Assembly: GCA_946807835.1 (NCBI GenBank)
Contig: OX327711.1
Location: 14,109,501-14,173,500, forward strand
Origin: Ailanthus altissimus
Taxonomy: Eukaryota; Streptophyta; Magnoliopsida; Sapindales; Simaroubaceae
Length of the DNA stretch: 64,000 bases
Direction of reading: 5' to 3'
Shown here piece by piece: positions 23,015 through 35,300 of this stretch. Within the stretch, counting starts at the first letter, position 1, and each line of letters begins with the position of its first letter. Position numbers and translations under genes: made by a program. Below the pieces are notes generated by a model that was not told the origin of the DNA, searched no databases, and saw only the letters and a program-made list of their open reading frames with translations.

Positions 23015-25840
23015 TAAGGATGGAAAAATGCCCTGCAAGGATGGGGCCGCATGGGGCCCTACCCTAAATAATACATGAATTAGGTAATTTTTGTGAAAAT
23101 TAGGTGAGGCATGAAAAAAATTATTCTCCAAATTATTAATGGGGCGGGGATGAGATTTGATGAACACATAAAAATATATATTTATTAAGAGATTCTATCA
23201 CCATTTAATATCACTAATTTTAGCATTTTTGTACTTTTAGCTTGAAAAAAAGTGTTCTCCTTAAATTGTGATTAATGAATGTTATTTGCACAGGTTTAGG
23301 CAAAATGGACATAGCTCTCAATGTAGAAATCAAAATGAAGAAATTCTTAAACCTAGAGCAATATGACTCAATCTTACACAAACTTGAAAAATAGTGAAAA
23401 AGCCAAATCCAACATATTATGGGCCAAAAATTGAGATACAATAGAATCGGGCTACAACTTCCGCTCAGCTTGACCCAACTCACGTATTTGGACAGTATCT
23501 CACTAAATACATACTCAATTGGTATAATTCTTAAATCTGTGAAATACTGACTTAATTATCAACAACTCTTATGTTGATGGTAAAGTCTAAATCAGCCGTT
23601 ATCATGGACCAAATTGTCTTGCAATTGGGTAAAAGGGTTGTTGATCGAAATCTAATGCATCTTTAAAATTTTGCTCATATCTCATTGGATACTCATCCAA
23701 TTTGCATGAATCTGATGCCTATGGAAAGAAGAGACAAAATTTACAACTTTCATGTTGGCCACAGAGGCTACGTCAGTCATTTACATTATCAAAAATGTGC
23801 TGCAAGTGGGTGAACGAGTTATTGGCCTAAAATTATTGAAGATTGATGTCACACATGACATATTCCATTCATTGCCTATATAAGGACACTCTTAGGACGT
23901 TTTCAACATTAGATAATTCTTTCTTATTTTTTTCTCATTAACATGTATTGTAATCTAGGCTAGAGTTCTTGGTAAAGCTAAGAGATGAACTTTTATGTGT
24001 AATAAATCTACTTCTATGCTTTGATTCGTTATCAAGAGCTACAAATGTTTGTAAGTTTAGTTTTTATTAAACTCTTATCTATTTTATTTTCTATAATCCA
24101 GAGGTTATAATTCTCATGTCTCATATATATTCAGTCATATTTTTCTTTTGTGATTCTTATTGAATTATAATTATTATTGGTTACATTATTTTATATATTA
24201 ATCTTTCACTGCAATATTGTCAATTGATATATTTTTGATCTTGGATAACATGTAAAGGCAATAAATGTTTGATATTCAAGTTGATCTTTTATTACAATTT
24301 TGTCAAAATGATATATTGTCGATCTTAGATAACTTGTATAAATGAACATGATTTGTGTTAATATTTGCAAAAGAGTTTATTCACATCAAATGCATGTGTT
24401 ATCAAATGTGCTATATTTTACATATGTTCCGATTGATTGTTTAGATGTAAATTATCAATTGAGTTATAAACATTGAATTAAAAGTGTAGAGTAAATTTAT
24501 AAAGCATAATTATAATTCTTGAAACCTTGTTTAAATCATCATAACACATTTTTCTTAATTCATAGACAATTCTATCTCATCCATTTAAATAAATTAATTA
24601 ATTTTATAATTTACTACTGCTTTAATATTTTACTTCACCAACCTTTTTTTGCTAAAAGCTTCCTCATAGGATTGACACCTCAATCTATACTGCGATAGCC
24701 ACGTTATATTTTGAGCATAAACAAGATTAAACTTCCCAGTCTCATCCCGTACCCCATTTTATATGAATATATTAAATGTAATTTTTAGTATATAGTTATA
24801 TAGTTTATCAAAATTTTATTTTATAATTTGTATTTACCTAGATTATTAGGAAATGTTTTAATAAAATAATTTTATTAATAAAAATTAAAAATATATAACA
24901 AAAAAAACCCAAATTCTAGTATTAAATACTTTTATTTTTTTAGTTGAGCTATTAGTCGTCATTAATTTTATTCTCTCAAACTCCCATAAAATTTTCTCAG
25001 TTGCTCTCTCGTCTCAATTAAAAAATTCAATACTATAAAAAAAAAAAATTTGGTAGCATCTGAATCTATATTTAGTATAAGTGGTAGATTTGTAAGTCTT
25101 CATAATAAGTCTAAAGACATTAGAAGCTTTGATGTGTTACTTAAGATTGATTATGAGATGAAATTAAAGGTATAAAATAGATTATGTATTATTTGTAAAA
25201 ATTTATTTTTTATTTAATTTAATTTTAACCAACTAATTCCTATATGATTTATTTTTATTATTAAGTTCAGATTCAAGTTCTTTTACAAAAATTCAATGTC
25301 ACACATTTATTGAAAATATTGATGAAGTAATCAGTCTAATTTCTTATAAGTTTAATTATGTTAAACTATTTAATACATTATCTCAATGAAATTAGTAAAA
25401 AGCTAAAAGTTGTTTATTTATTTTAGGAATAAAGTCTCAATATCATGTATTTTAATGAGAGAATATGAAGCAATTAACAGAAAAATCAATGATATTATGG
25501 ACTAGAATATTATTTAATTTTTTATATTTTTGTTTTGTTTATTATTTACTTAAAATTTTATTTATTATTGACATTATTGAAGAATATTATTATATTATTC
25601 TAACTTGTTAATTTGATTCATTTTTATTATAATATAGATTAATTTTATATTAATAAAATTTGTCAATATAAATTAATACTTAATATTAATAAAAAGGCAC
25701 AATAGGGCGGGGATGGAAAAGTCATTCCCTACCCCGTTAAATTTTTATGAAAAATATGTTAGAGATGAAGTTTAAAATAAAATATAGGGCGGGGTATGGA
25801 AAAGGCCTCCCCGCCTCTGTCCCGTCCATTGCCATCCCTA
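23015..25840 (+). mobile_element. Old hAT-type DNA transposon
   Basis: The right end reads CCATTGCCATCCCTA, the reverse of the TAGGGATGGCAATGG terminus widespread in plant hAT elements, with subterminal GGGCGGGG-type blocks. The left end TAAGGATGGAAAAATGCCC with GGGGCC blocks is a degraded counterpart. Diverged eight-base duplications flank it. A relic of the hAT dimerisation domain lies inside at 25049-25150. The segment 23220-24140 has an internal repeated theme (GGACCAAATTGTCTTGCAA versus TCAAAAATGTGCTGCAAGT) and a TATATAAGG box near 23877, so it may itself be a retroelement insertion that I cannot classify. Confidence 0.6.
25049..25150 (+). pseudogene. Relic of hAT transposase dimerisation domain (first copy)
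   Basis: One frame reads LVASESIFSISGRFVS and continues SLHNKSKDIRSFDVLL. This matches the VASExxFSxxGR(F/V) signature of the hAT C-terminal dimerisation (hATC) domain. The rest of the transposase is not recoverable. Its place and strand inside the element at 23015-25840 support that call. Confidence 0.65.
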
Positions 25841-25848
25841 TTTGAGAG

Positions 25849-26100
25849 TTTGAGAGAGATAAATGGTTAAAAGAGTGTTATGGTCCAAAATTATAGGGTT
25901 TAACTAAATAAGTTGATAATTTGAATTGGAAGCTAAAAAAGTTAAACTCCCCACCCAAAAAAGGCCATTTGTAAAAAAATTTCAAAAATCTTTGCGTTTG
26001 CATCTAGGATTACTTTTAAAGATATGAGATTTTATATAATTTTAAATTATCAAATTTAGAAATTTAATTGTTGTAATTTATAGATGTTTTATTTTTCATA

Positions 26101-26145
<45 letters not shown>

Positions 26146-27760
26146 AATTTTTGTGCTTTGGGTTTTATATATTAAATTGTATGCAAATAAAAAAAGTTGT
26201 TTGTTGTCTTGTTATCTATTTTTATTATATGTAGAAGGATTTTATGTTTTATTATAATATGCTGAGTTAAATCGGAATTATTCAGCTTTACGTGTTCACG
26301 TATGGGAATTTGAATTAGTCATCTGTTATTAAATTATTTTTTTTGAGTTATTGTGCAAGATTTTTTAACTATTAAATCAATTTTATATCAATATAAATTA
26401 TACTGTACAAAAGTTTAATTCTCTAAATCAGTGTACACCCACCTAATTGGATTTTCATAGGCCATAACCATGAGCCAGGCACGAAGACCATTGATGAATG
26501 CTCGCAATGTTTTGTGCCTATAAAATAGTATTTATGGTGTTATTTTTAAGTACACAATAGTTTTCTCCTCTCAATTTATATTTCTAAGTGAATGAACAAC
26601 TTTTCTCATTCATCAGAAGATAAAAAATACGAAAAATTCATTAAAAAAAGTACATTCAGTTTAATTTCTTTTGTATTTTAAAAAATATAATTAAAAATAA
26701 TATTTTTATTATATATAAAAAAATTAAGTAAAATTTAATTAATAAAATCTCATAATTTAAAAGAGTGTTTGTTGTTACTTTTGATTGTTGGGCAGATACC
26801 AACGATTTGAGATATATTTGTATTTGTTGCATTATATTGATAATGATTGATTTTTACAACAAAAAAAAAATTATTACTTTCGTGAATTAGAACATTCACA
26901 CACAGCTAATTTTATTTTTAATTCATCAATGAATGTTTTTAGAGAATTTTAAATTATTAAAAAACTTATTAGTATTACTTTTAATAATTCAAGTGTAAAT
27001 ACTGCAATTATAGAATTGTTTTATTGTCAATTAACATTTACGCGTGATTCAAATTTTTTTTCATGTGAGATATTTTTGTCATATTCTTAATTGAATTATT
27101 CAAGATTATTTGAGTATAATTAATTCTCATATTAAAAAATTAAAAAAAAAATAATAAAATTTATTGCTTTATCATCTTTTTAGATGATAAGAATTTAAAG
27201 TTGTGTTAAATAATTATAAAATAGATAGTAGTTGTTCAAATTTGATGTGAAAACTCGTTTGAATGCTACACATATGATGATACATTCTTATGTAAATTTT
27301 AGTGATTATATTATATATTATTATCATAATAAAATGAAATACACTATACTAACTAATGATTATTAGGAGACTATATTTTACTATAAGTATTTTTTTGAAG
27401 TATTTAAGGTGCCACTTGGTCTGTTCATATGTTAGCAGCCTTTATTTTTTATTACTTTGACTCCTATATATAATATTAGTGATGTTTTCAGTAAATATAA
27501 GATAATCCAATGTTTTCTGATATATATATTATTATGGAGATTATATTCTAAAAATATTAAAGAAAAATTTCTATGTTATTTATTTGTGCATCAATAATGA
27601 ATGGTAAAATCAATTAGTCAGGTGTAAAAGTTTTAATTGTTGAAATCTCAGAAAATTTAAATTCTGAACTTTTTTTTTTATAATTTTTTACCAAATTTAT
27701 GATTTTATCATATAATTATTCATTTTTTTATAAAAATAAATTTAAATAAGCTTTATCTAT
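25849..27760. other. AT-rich repeat debris, no gene
   Basis: The segment is very AT-rich, with homopolymer runs and no sustained reading frame. The parts next to 25849 may be flanking sequence of the older element interrupted by the hAT copy. Confidence 0.4.
26102..26141. repeat. (TA)n microsatellite, about 20 units
   Basis: An uninterrupted run of alternating T and A. Such tracts are length-unstable and useful as markers. Confidence 0.9.
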
Positions 27761-27779
27761 AGAAGAAACAAATAAAGAG

Positions 27780-28130
27780 CGTGTTTGTGATTAGGTTGCT
27801 TTGAGTATATTGTTAAAAGATAAAAGAAAAGTTGGTTCTAGTTCAATTATTTTTGTTGTTTTTGAATTGAAAAAATTTACAGATACCGACTACTCTTCTA
27901 TATTGAATACACAACAACAAATAGAATTTGATATTTTATCATAGCAGAAATCAAATAAAAGGGTTTCCCATGTGTTATCTATCATGACTCGAGATCTACT
28001 AACTCTCCCGGTGTTAATTGCAGCATCGAAATCTGCATTTAGTACAAAGGGCAAGATATTAGACAAAAAGTGCTCAAAGTTGACATCAAATACTTTGAAG
28101 GCTTTAATATGTATAAAAAAATAAGGAAGA
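27780..28130 (+). pseudogene. Relic of hAT transposase C-terminus (second copy)
   Basis: The frame reads QQQIEFDILS, a TAG where this family often has Trp, then VLSIMTRDLLTLPV and AASKSAFSTKGKILDKK, and ends KALICIKK before TAA at about 28126. This is the end of a hAT transposase: the FDIL-W-W block followed by the hATC signature. It differs clearly from the copy at 25049 (GKILDKK against GRFVSLH), so it comes from another hAT subfamily. Upstream parts are too decayed to follow. Confidence 0.7.
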
Positions 28131-28880
28131 TACGATTGATCAAAAATAAAATTGGCAAGAAGATATAATCAAATATTTTTAGAACTTTGAGATTTAATTA
28201 TTTGAAATAGGAATTTGTATTGTTTTAGAAAAAGTTGAATTTACAAATAATAGATGATTCAATAAGTATCAAACCTAGTTGGGATATAATGTAATTATAG
28301 TGATGTAAATTTGATTATTTATTTTTGTATTTGTATTTAATAATTTCATATTAAAAATAATATAAATAAAATTTTTCAACAAATTACAATTACAATTTCA
28401 TTTATGATTATAACACAATTCTAATCCAATATAATTAACTTATAATTAATATTTTTAATATTATTATAATATTTTAAAATTAATTATAAATATTTAAAAA
28501 TAATTAAAAAAATTAATTTATAAATCAGGGCCATGAGCCTAATTCATGCCAAATCTATGATGCGATCCATCATTAGCTCATGCCGACAAGATATTGCGGC
28601 CTAACATGGCGTGAATATCTAAGCTTTGTTGTCCAAAACACGACACTGCAGCATGCTGTGCTCACGTGGGCCTATCTCATTTACCACCTCTATTTCTCTA
28701 TAGCAAATATGTGGGTCTTTCTTTCTATTATTGGTAGGGATAAGCAGTAAGTTTTTGCTCGCATTTCTGAACTTGTTTGGAAATGGTTGCAATTGTGAAA
28801 ACACAGATTCTTTTCTGTTAGGATAAGGGAGTTTTGACAAAGGCGCGATTGCTCCAGCTATTTTACTTAAGCTATGAGCA
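28131..28880. other. Non-coding, probable transposon flank
   Basis: AT-rich sequence from 28200 to 28525 is followed by a GC-richer patch (28526-28680). No frame of known type is seen. Confidence 0.4.
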
Positions 28881-29720
28881 TTTTTTTTTCTGAAATTTGT
28901 GTGTCAAGATTTATATCGTTTGGTTATGTCTTTTAGTGGGATATTTCAAATGAGTAGCAGAAATTTTGTTGGTTTAAATGGGATTTCTTATGTCTGCCTA
29001 AATCAGAAAATGGTTTAAGTTACCAGGATTTTCAATTGTTTAATTTAATGCTACTTGCAAAACAAGCATGGCAAATCCTCAATACCCCAAAGTCTTGAGT
29101 TACCTAAAATACTGAAGAATAAACATTTCCCTACTTTCTTATTGCTTCATGCAAGCATGGGAATTCTTATTTCTGGAGGAATCCAAGGGTAAGGTGTGTG
29201 TTTACTTAAAGCTAGAGTTTGATCATCTCAAAGTTGGCAATGACAAAGAAATTTCAGTTTTTTTTAATCCCTGGATTCCACACACCATCGTCCACTCAAG
29301 CTTATTACTCTAGCTCTTGATCGCGATTTATTTAAGGTGGAAAATCTTCTTCATATTGATAACATTTGGAATATCAATATGATAAAATCTAATTTTTTTT
29401 TTTGTCCATTAAATTGATGTTGAGGTTATTCTCTCAATTCCAGTTCGTTTTTCTTATCTTCATAATGTTAATGTTTGGTATTATCACCTTAAGAGTGCTT
29501 ATACTGTTCGACGAGGTTACAAGTTAGCTTAGAATTTGAAGCATATTTCAAATGTTGGGACTTCTAATATGGGCACTTTTTGGTAGAAGTTTTTATGGGT
29601 AATGAATATTCCGGCTAAAGTTTTTTTTTTTAAAGGCGTTCTTGGACATTGTCCCTAGGTTTTAGTCTCTCTCGTTGTCACCTAGTTGTGTCTCCATGGT
29701 TTAAGTAGGGCAATATCGAG
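28880..29720 (+). pseudogene. 3' fragment of a LINE (non-LTR retrotransposon) polyprotein
   Basis: Plus-strand frames, broken by stops, carry the blocks found after the reverse transcriptase in plant LINEs. One resembles DFQLFNLMLLAKQAWQILNTP (about 29025-29090, partly in shifted frame). Next is FNPWIPHTIVHSS (about 29265-29305), then VWYYHLKSAYTVRRGYKLA (about 29473-29530), and finally TFWxKFLWVMNIPAKVFFFK (about 29575-29635), the start of the zinc-binding RVT domain. It is a dead, truncated piece; neither the reverse transcriptase core nor a poly(A) tail with target duplication was identified. Confidence 0.6.
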
Positions 29721-31750
29721 CAAATAAATATTTTATTATTTTAATATATTAACAAGTTAAATATTTAAACCTATCAAAATACTTTATTTTAAGTAATAAT
29801 TTTTATTATTAAAATACCCATAACTTAAATTACTACTATAAACAACAAACATAATTAAATATTTATATTTTACCTTTTACGAATTCCTATTCCTCTGTTT
29901 TTGAACTCTTTTTTCTATAAAGTTCTTACTTTATTTCTCTTCGTTAACTAATATTAATAAACAATGTGCGATAGATTTGTTTAAGTGTTTGAATTTTTTA
30001 TTCGATACGGTTGTTTCCGGCAAATCTAGGAGACTACTATATAATAGATTGTCACTTACTGTAGTGATTTTGCAATGACATGGCAGGTTATAAAATGATA
30101 TGGCATGGGCATGAATATTGAATCTCGGCTCCTTACGCTTGTGAGTTAGAGAATAAAGTCAATCTCACCTTTGAAAAGCTCTTGGAGTTTACGAGAATTG
30201 ACATTACGAATTTATTTTAACAGTTTCAAGTGAAAATGATTTTTTTTCAGATGAATTTAGTTTTAAATTATGAGAGTTTTGGCATGTACTTGCATAATAA
30301 ATAATGAAAAAATACGATTAATATAAGATATTTAAAGACTATTGTAAGTACATAAAACCTATCTAAGGTGTTTTATGTGTGGTGCAGGATGAGAGTTTCA
30401 AGCTATAGAAACTTAGTTTTGATGTTAGAAAGAACTTGTTTTTTAAACTTTATCTATATTTATAAGAATTTTTAGCCCTGAAACAAACTAGAACTACTGA
30501 CTTTACTCAGTTGCTTTGATGAAAAATGTTTGAAGAAAACAAAAAAAAGGGTATCGTATTTGCTAAGGAAGAACCAAAAAAAAAAAATACAACGGTCCAC
30601 AATTGTATTTTTACATGTATAAATGAGATTTTTATGGAGTTAGTTTTTTATACTATGTCAATATTTTTTATTTAGCCCATTATCTTCTTAGAATCTAATT
30701 TATTTATTGAGTTTATTCTCACTAAAAAAAAAAAGCGAATTTAGTAAATACAAGATATCAATTTTATTCTAGATAAAAAAAATATTATGATAATTAGTTA
30801 CTCTATTAAAGAAATAACTTACTTATTCTTGTTTTATAAGAAATATAAAGATCAAAAGATGACTTATTGAGTTTGTATTTCTTTATTAATTTTAATAACG
30901 TGATTTTATTTTTATTTTAGGTTAAATTTTCTCCTAAACGAGCCTTAACTTAAAATTTTACATGATTTAATCAGTGTAGCTTTATGCTTACTAAACACGA
31001 CATATGGTTAAGCCCACATTAAGTGACTAGCCCACATGTCTTATATTATTTAACATACCTAGTATAGACTTGGACTTAGCCTTTATGAATTTTTATACAA
31101 CAACACTTCTTAGCAATTTACCACATGGCTTAACTGTTATGAGGTAATAAATTTCTAACTGTTAGTAATTTTGAATGGCCTCTGGCCATCGTTTTGAAGT
31201 AGCTATAAAAGGATTGGTTGATCTTTTTTTTTTTTTCACTTTTACTTTTTGCAATTTTCTTTCTTCAAAGCCTCTCTTATTACTTTTACGTCGTTCTTAC
31301 CTTTCTTGCTTTCTTTATCTTTTTTTTTTTTACACAAATGCACTTTCATCTCAGTTTTTTCTCGAGATTCCTTTGACGAACTCTTTAAATTTCTCGGTGA
31401 TCCCCTTCTTAAGATTTTGTGAGTATTTTATATTTATTTCTATATTTTGCTTTGAAAAGCTTTTTTTTTTTTTTGCCCCCATGATTCATGTGTGTTGTTG
31501 CACTGTTACTACTTTGTTCTTTTGGTTTTTTCTTGAAATTTTATGTTTAATAATCTCAATCATGCTTTCTGTGATTTTTTTCTTGGCTTGTGAAGCATGA
31601 AGAGACCAAAAATCAAAAAGTTTTACAACCATGTGTTATAATCTTAGCTTTCATATTAGGTTTCCCTTTTAGATATATAATGAGGAGTCCTTAACATGTA
31701 CCGTGAAATATAATGATGAATCTGAAATGTGGCCATGAATATAAATAAAA
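29721..31750. other. Intergenic, AT-rich, no supported gene
   Basis: A T-rich frame of 141 codons at 31175-31600 is low complexity and is not accepted as a gene, although a CTATAAAAGG box lies just inside its start. Nothing else stands out. Confidence 0.45.
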
Positions 31751-32210
31751 TTATGTAGTCAATTATAAATGAAATATTTGAATCTTTTGCAGTACATAAA
31801 ATCCAATTTATAACTAAATATCATGGCATTTTTACCCAAAACTAATGTTATAAATTTATGATGATTACCAAAAAGCCAAACAATTTTGGGCTGCATTTAC
31901 TGATTCCAAAATACACAATCATTAGAAAATCACAATGTGTGCAACACAATGATGATTACCAATTTATAAATGATGATTATCAATGATGATTACCAATTTA
32001 TATTTAGTTATGTAGTCAATTATAAATGAAATATTTGAATCTTTTGCAGTACATAAAATCCAATTTATAACTAAATATCATGGCATTTTTACCCAAAACT
32101 AATGTTATAAATTTATGATGATTACCAAAAAGCCAAACAATTTTGGGCTGCATTTACTGATTCCAAAATACACAATCATTAGAAAATCACAATGTGTGCA
32201 ACACAATGAT
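31751..32210. repeat. Recent direct duplication (203 bp copies, 257 bp apart) downstream of the ASPM gene
   Basis: 31751-31953 and 32008-32210 appear identical base for base. The 54 bp between them carries two copies of GATGATTACCAATTTATA. The arrangement fits a tandem duplication of a 257 bp unit. It ends 160 bases beyond the ASPM stop codon and so may lie in that gene's 3' untranslated region or terminator. Confidence 0.9.
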
Positions 32211-32369
32211 ACTGATGGCAACATTCAAACCCAGGATGTGAAGTCCTCAATAGCATTGAACGTGTAATTCAATGCCACTTACAAAAAAAAAAAAGGTAAC
32301 ATAAACAATCCTCAGCATCAGAATTTCTTTTTTTGTTCACTCATTTGAGTCCGGATTTCTCGGCTGAAC

Positions 32370-35300
32370 TTAGCCATGTTTAATCAGTTTCAGAATTTCA
32401 ACAGCCTCTCTCAATCTTCTTTCCAAGTTCTCTCTCACAGCTGAACCTCGATAATTCCTGCATGGATGAGTTCATAGATTGAAGACAATTTTCTTAAATA
32501 TGATTCCCTTAACCTCAACCTTAAGTCCAATTAAATTCAGTTCAAGTAAAATTCTAGAAGAGGACTTTCTTTAAGGAAATGACAAAACCTGACCTTTTCT
32601 CCAAGCTGGCTTTCCTTGTTAGTTCCTCAACAAGATTATTCAGTCTCTTTAAGTGGGCAGGTAACTTGCATATGGCTTCAATACCTTTATCAGTTGAACA
32701 TATCTTCTTCAAAATCTCAGAAGCAATGAAATATCCCTCATCCTTATTCCTGGAAAATGGTTGTTAAGGAAACGAAGTAAATGAAAAATGGTTACAAATT
32801 GATTTTTGTCTTGACTTCAATAAAAATGAAGAACCGTTACCTTAGCAACTCCCAGAGAATTGTTTCCACAGATCCTTGAGTGTCCATCACCACTTCAATC
32901 AAATGTGGATAACGGGAAAGGTTTCTAAGAGTTGAGAGTGCATGCTTTAAAACTTCCTGATCAGGTATGCTTCGACTGACTGCACGAATTAGCTTCAGTA
33001 AGGTATTAATTGCACCCGCTTCCACAAGTTTCTCGCAACATTTCTGAGAATGTCCTGTTGCCATATCTGCAGTTTCACAAGAGAACGTTTCATCAAGGAT
33101 TCAATTTAGAGTGAGATAATGTCATAGCTTAAAAGTCTAATGCCCATAACTCATTAGTCTGACAACAGGCTCCAAAATAATATTGATATTATTAAATTCT
33201 GTATCCATATTTCTCTCATCATTTCAGATCCATCTGGCCGGTCATGTACTATATAAGATAGTCAAACGGAGCATTAAACTGCTACGATCAAGTTTTTAAT
33301 CAAAGCATTGATAGAATACTATCTAAAACCTACTCACTTGAAATATAACAGAATACAACTCAAAAGTAGATAAAGAAATCATACTGCATAGATTCCTGAA
33401 AGTTGCACAATAATATAACTCACCCAGAGTTGCGCAAGTATGAAGAATGCCGCTGACACTCTTTGTGCTCAACAGTTCTGAAAGTGCTGAAATAAGTCTG
33501 TTAATAATGCGCATTCCATCATCCACATTTGTGCAAGACCTCTGAACTCTCAAGCGCAAATCCTGCAGCTGCTTACTTGACTCTTTCCGTGCAAGATAAC
33601 CTTTCCAGTAAGACTAATAAATTATGAGAGTTAAGAGTAATTCCAGTATAAGTTAACCCACATTTGCACCAGTAAGAAAGGTGAAAAACATTTTAACTTG
33701 GATAATATGTATTCAACCCAACATTTTAACTTGGATAATATGTATTCAACCCAATTGAATTCAAACATCTACATCACAAGATGCATTAATAAAACAAGGT
33801 AAATTTACATATTGAATACTAACAAGTTTATTTGATTGTTTATGGAAAAGAAATAGTCTAAAACATGATTTCTAAAAGAAATATGGTGGTAGTGCTAATA
33901 TGCTTGATTGCTCCATTTCATTTTATTACAAATGCAACATGCTAAAGTGCAGCAGTACATGGAGATATCTTACTTGGATAAGAACAATGCAATGCTTCTT
34001 TCTAGCAGCCTTTTGCCTTGCTGTCCATCCTCGAATATGTGACTGGATGATCATAGCTGATTTAATTTTTAACTTAAGCAACAAAACATGCTTCCACCAC
34101 CGTTGCAGTTTCAAAACAGAGGAGAGAAGTAATTTCAGTTCAAAACTCTGGAAGCAGCCTCTCACAGTACTAAAATTGCTGCCACTAGGGGTGACTGAAC
34201 GATAGTGAGAAGAGCCTGCAGCAGTCACATCACAGATATTAAATATTGTTGAAGCAAAAGTAGGAAAGTGTAGGGTTGTTATTAGCTAGTGCTTAATAGA
34301 GCAGTGTTAGTGTTTCCTAGTCGTATTAGTATTTCCTCGTTTATTTTTTGTGTTAACATATATAAAAGACTGCATTGATTCACAGAACATATTCAAGGTA
34401 ATAACAATGTAACATTGTTTTTATGTTCGATGTAGTAACAATTATTAACATAAGATTGTTGATCTTTGCCAAGAAAAGATGTAGGCAATGAAACCTTAGA
34501 AAGAAATTGCATGATTACCTAAGAGACTGCTTCGAATAATCTGCCCCCTGACAAAGCGTTGAAGTTCTGTAGCAGCAGTTTTGTAAACATTAAGAGTTCT
34601 GCTGCATTTTAGGCATCCGATGGCACTTTGGATCTTTATTGCAGCCTCTCTCTGGAGCAAAAAGTCCTTCCTTATCCGCCAAACACGGAAACATCTCTGA
34701 ACAAAATGATACTTGTTGACATACTATAGCCAAACTAATGATTTTATGATTGAAAATACTAATAAACGCACAGAATAAAAGGGCAAAAATCCATCCTGAA
34801 AAAATAAATTGCACATATAGCAAATGTGGCGTAGTAACACATAAATCCAAACAATTAAATAATTGCCCGCATGAGTATTCACCACAAAAGACAGAATTCA
34901 TAACAAGTGCCGGGATAATAGCCGTATTACTGGGCCAATTTATTACATTGATAAGAGACTTAAAGTCAATTACTAATCTTCTGCCCGTCCAGCAAAGTAA
35001 CAACAATTAAATTAAAAAATAAAAGAAAAAAGAGGGCTTGGAGCATGCTCATTGTAAAAACAGATCTATTCTTTATTTACAATGTTATAACTCAAAGAAA
35101 GAAAAAGAGTGCTTACGTGGTTAACAATATTTGAGATATTGTATGTAGGGTGGGTATGTGCTGTATATCACAGTAGAACCACATTATTTAAAAAGAAGAT
35201 AATCAACATTATTTACCCACATAAACAACACGCAAACAGAAAACACGAACTCGATGATTTTAATTCTGATGCTTCTATATTTTTAGAACAGTTATACAAG

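Larger units (their letters stand above)
23007..25848. repeat. Diverged 8-bp target duplication of the hAT element
   Basis: TTTTAGAT (23007-23014) and TTTGAGAG (25841-25848) match at six of eight positions. Eight bases is the duplication length made by hAT transposases. The mismatches suggest an old insertion. Confidence 0.45.

Noticed and set aside
31175..31600. A 141-codon open frame on + that starts with ATG
   Set aside because: It is dominated by Phe/Leu/Ser from T-rich runs, has no recognisable domain, and looks like a chance frame in low-complexity DNA. A CTATAAAAGG sequence lies inside it, not before it.
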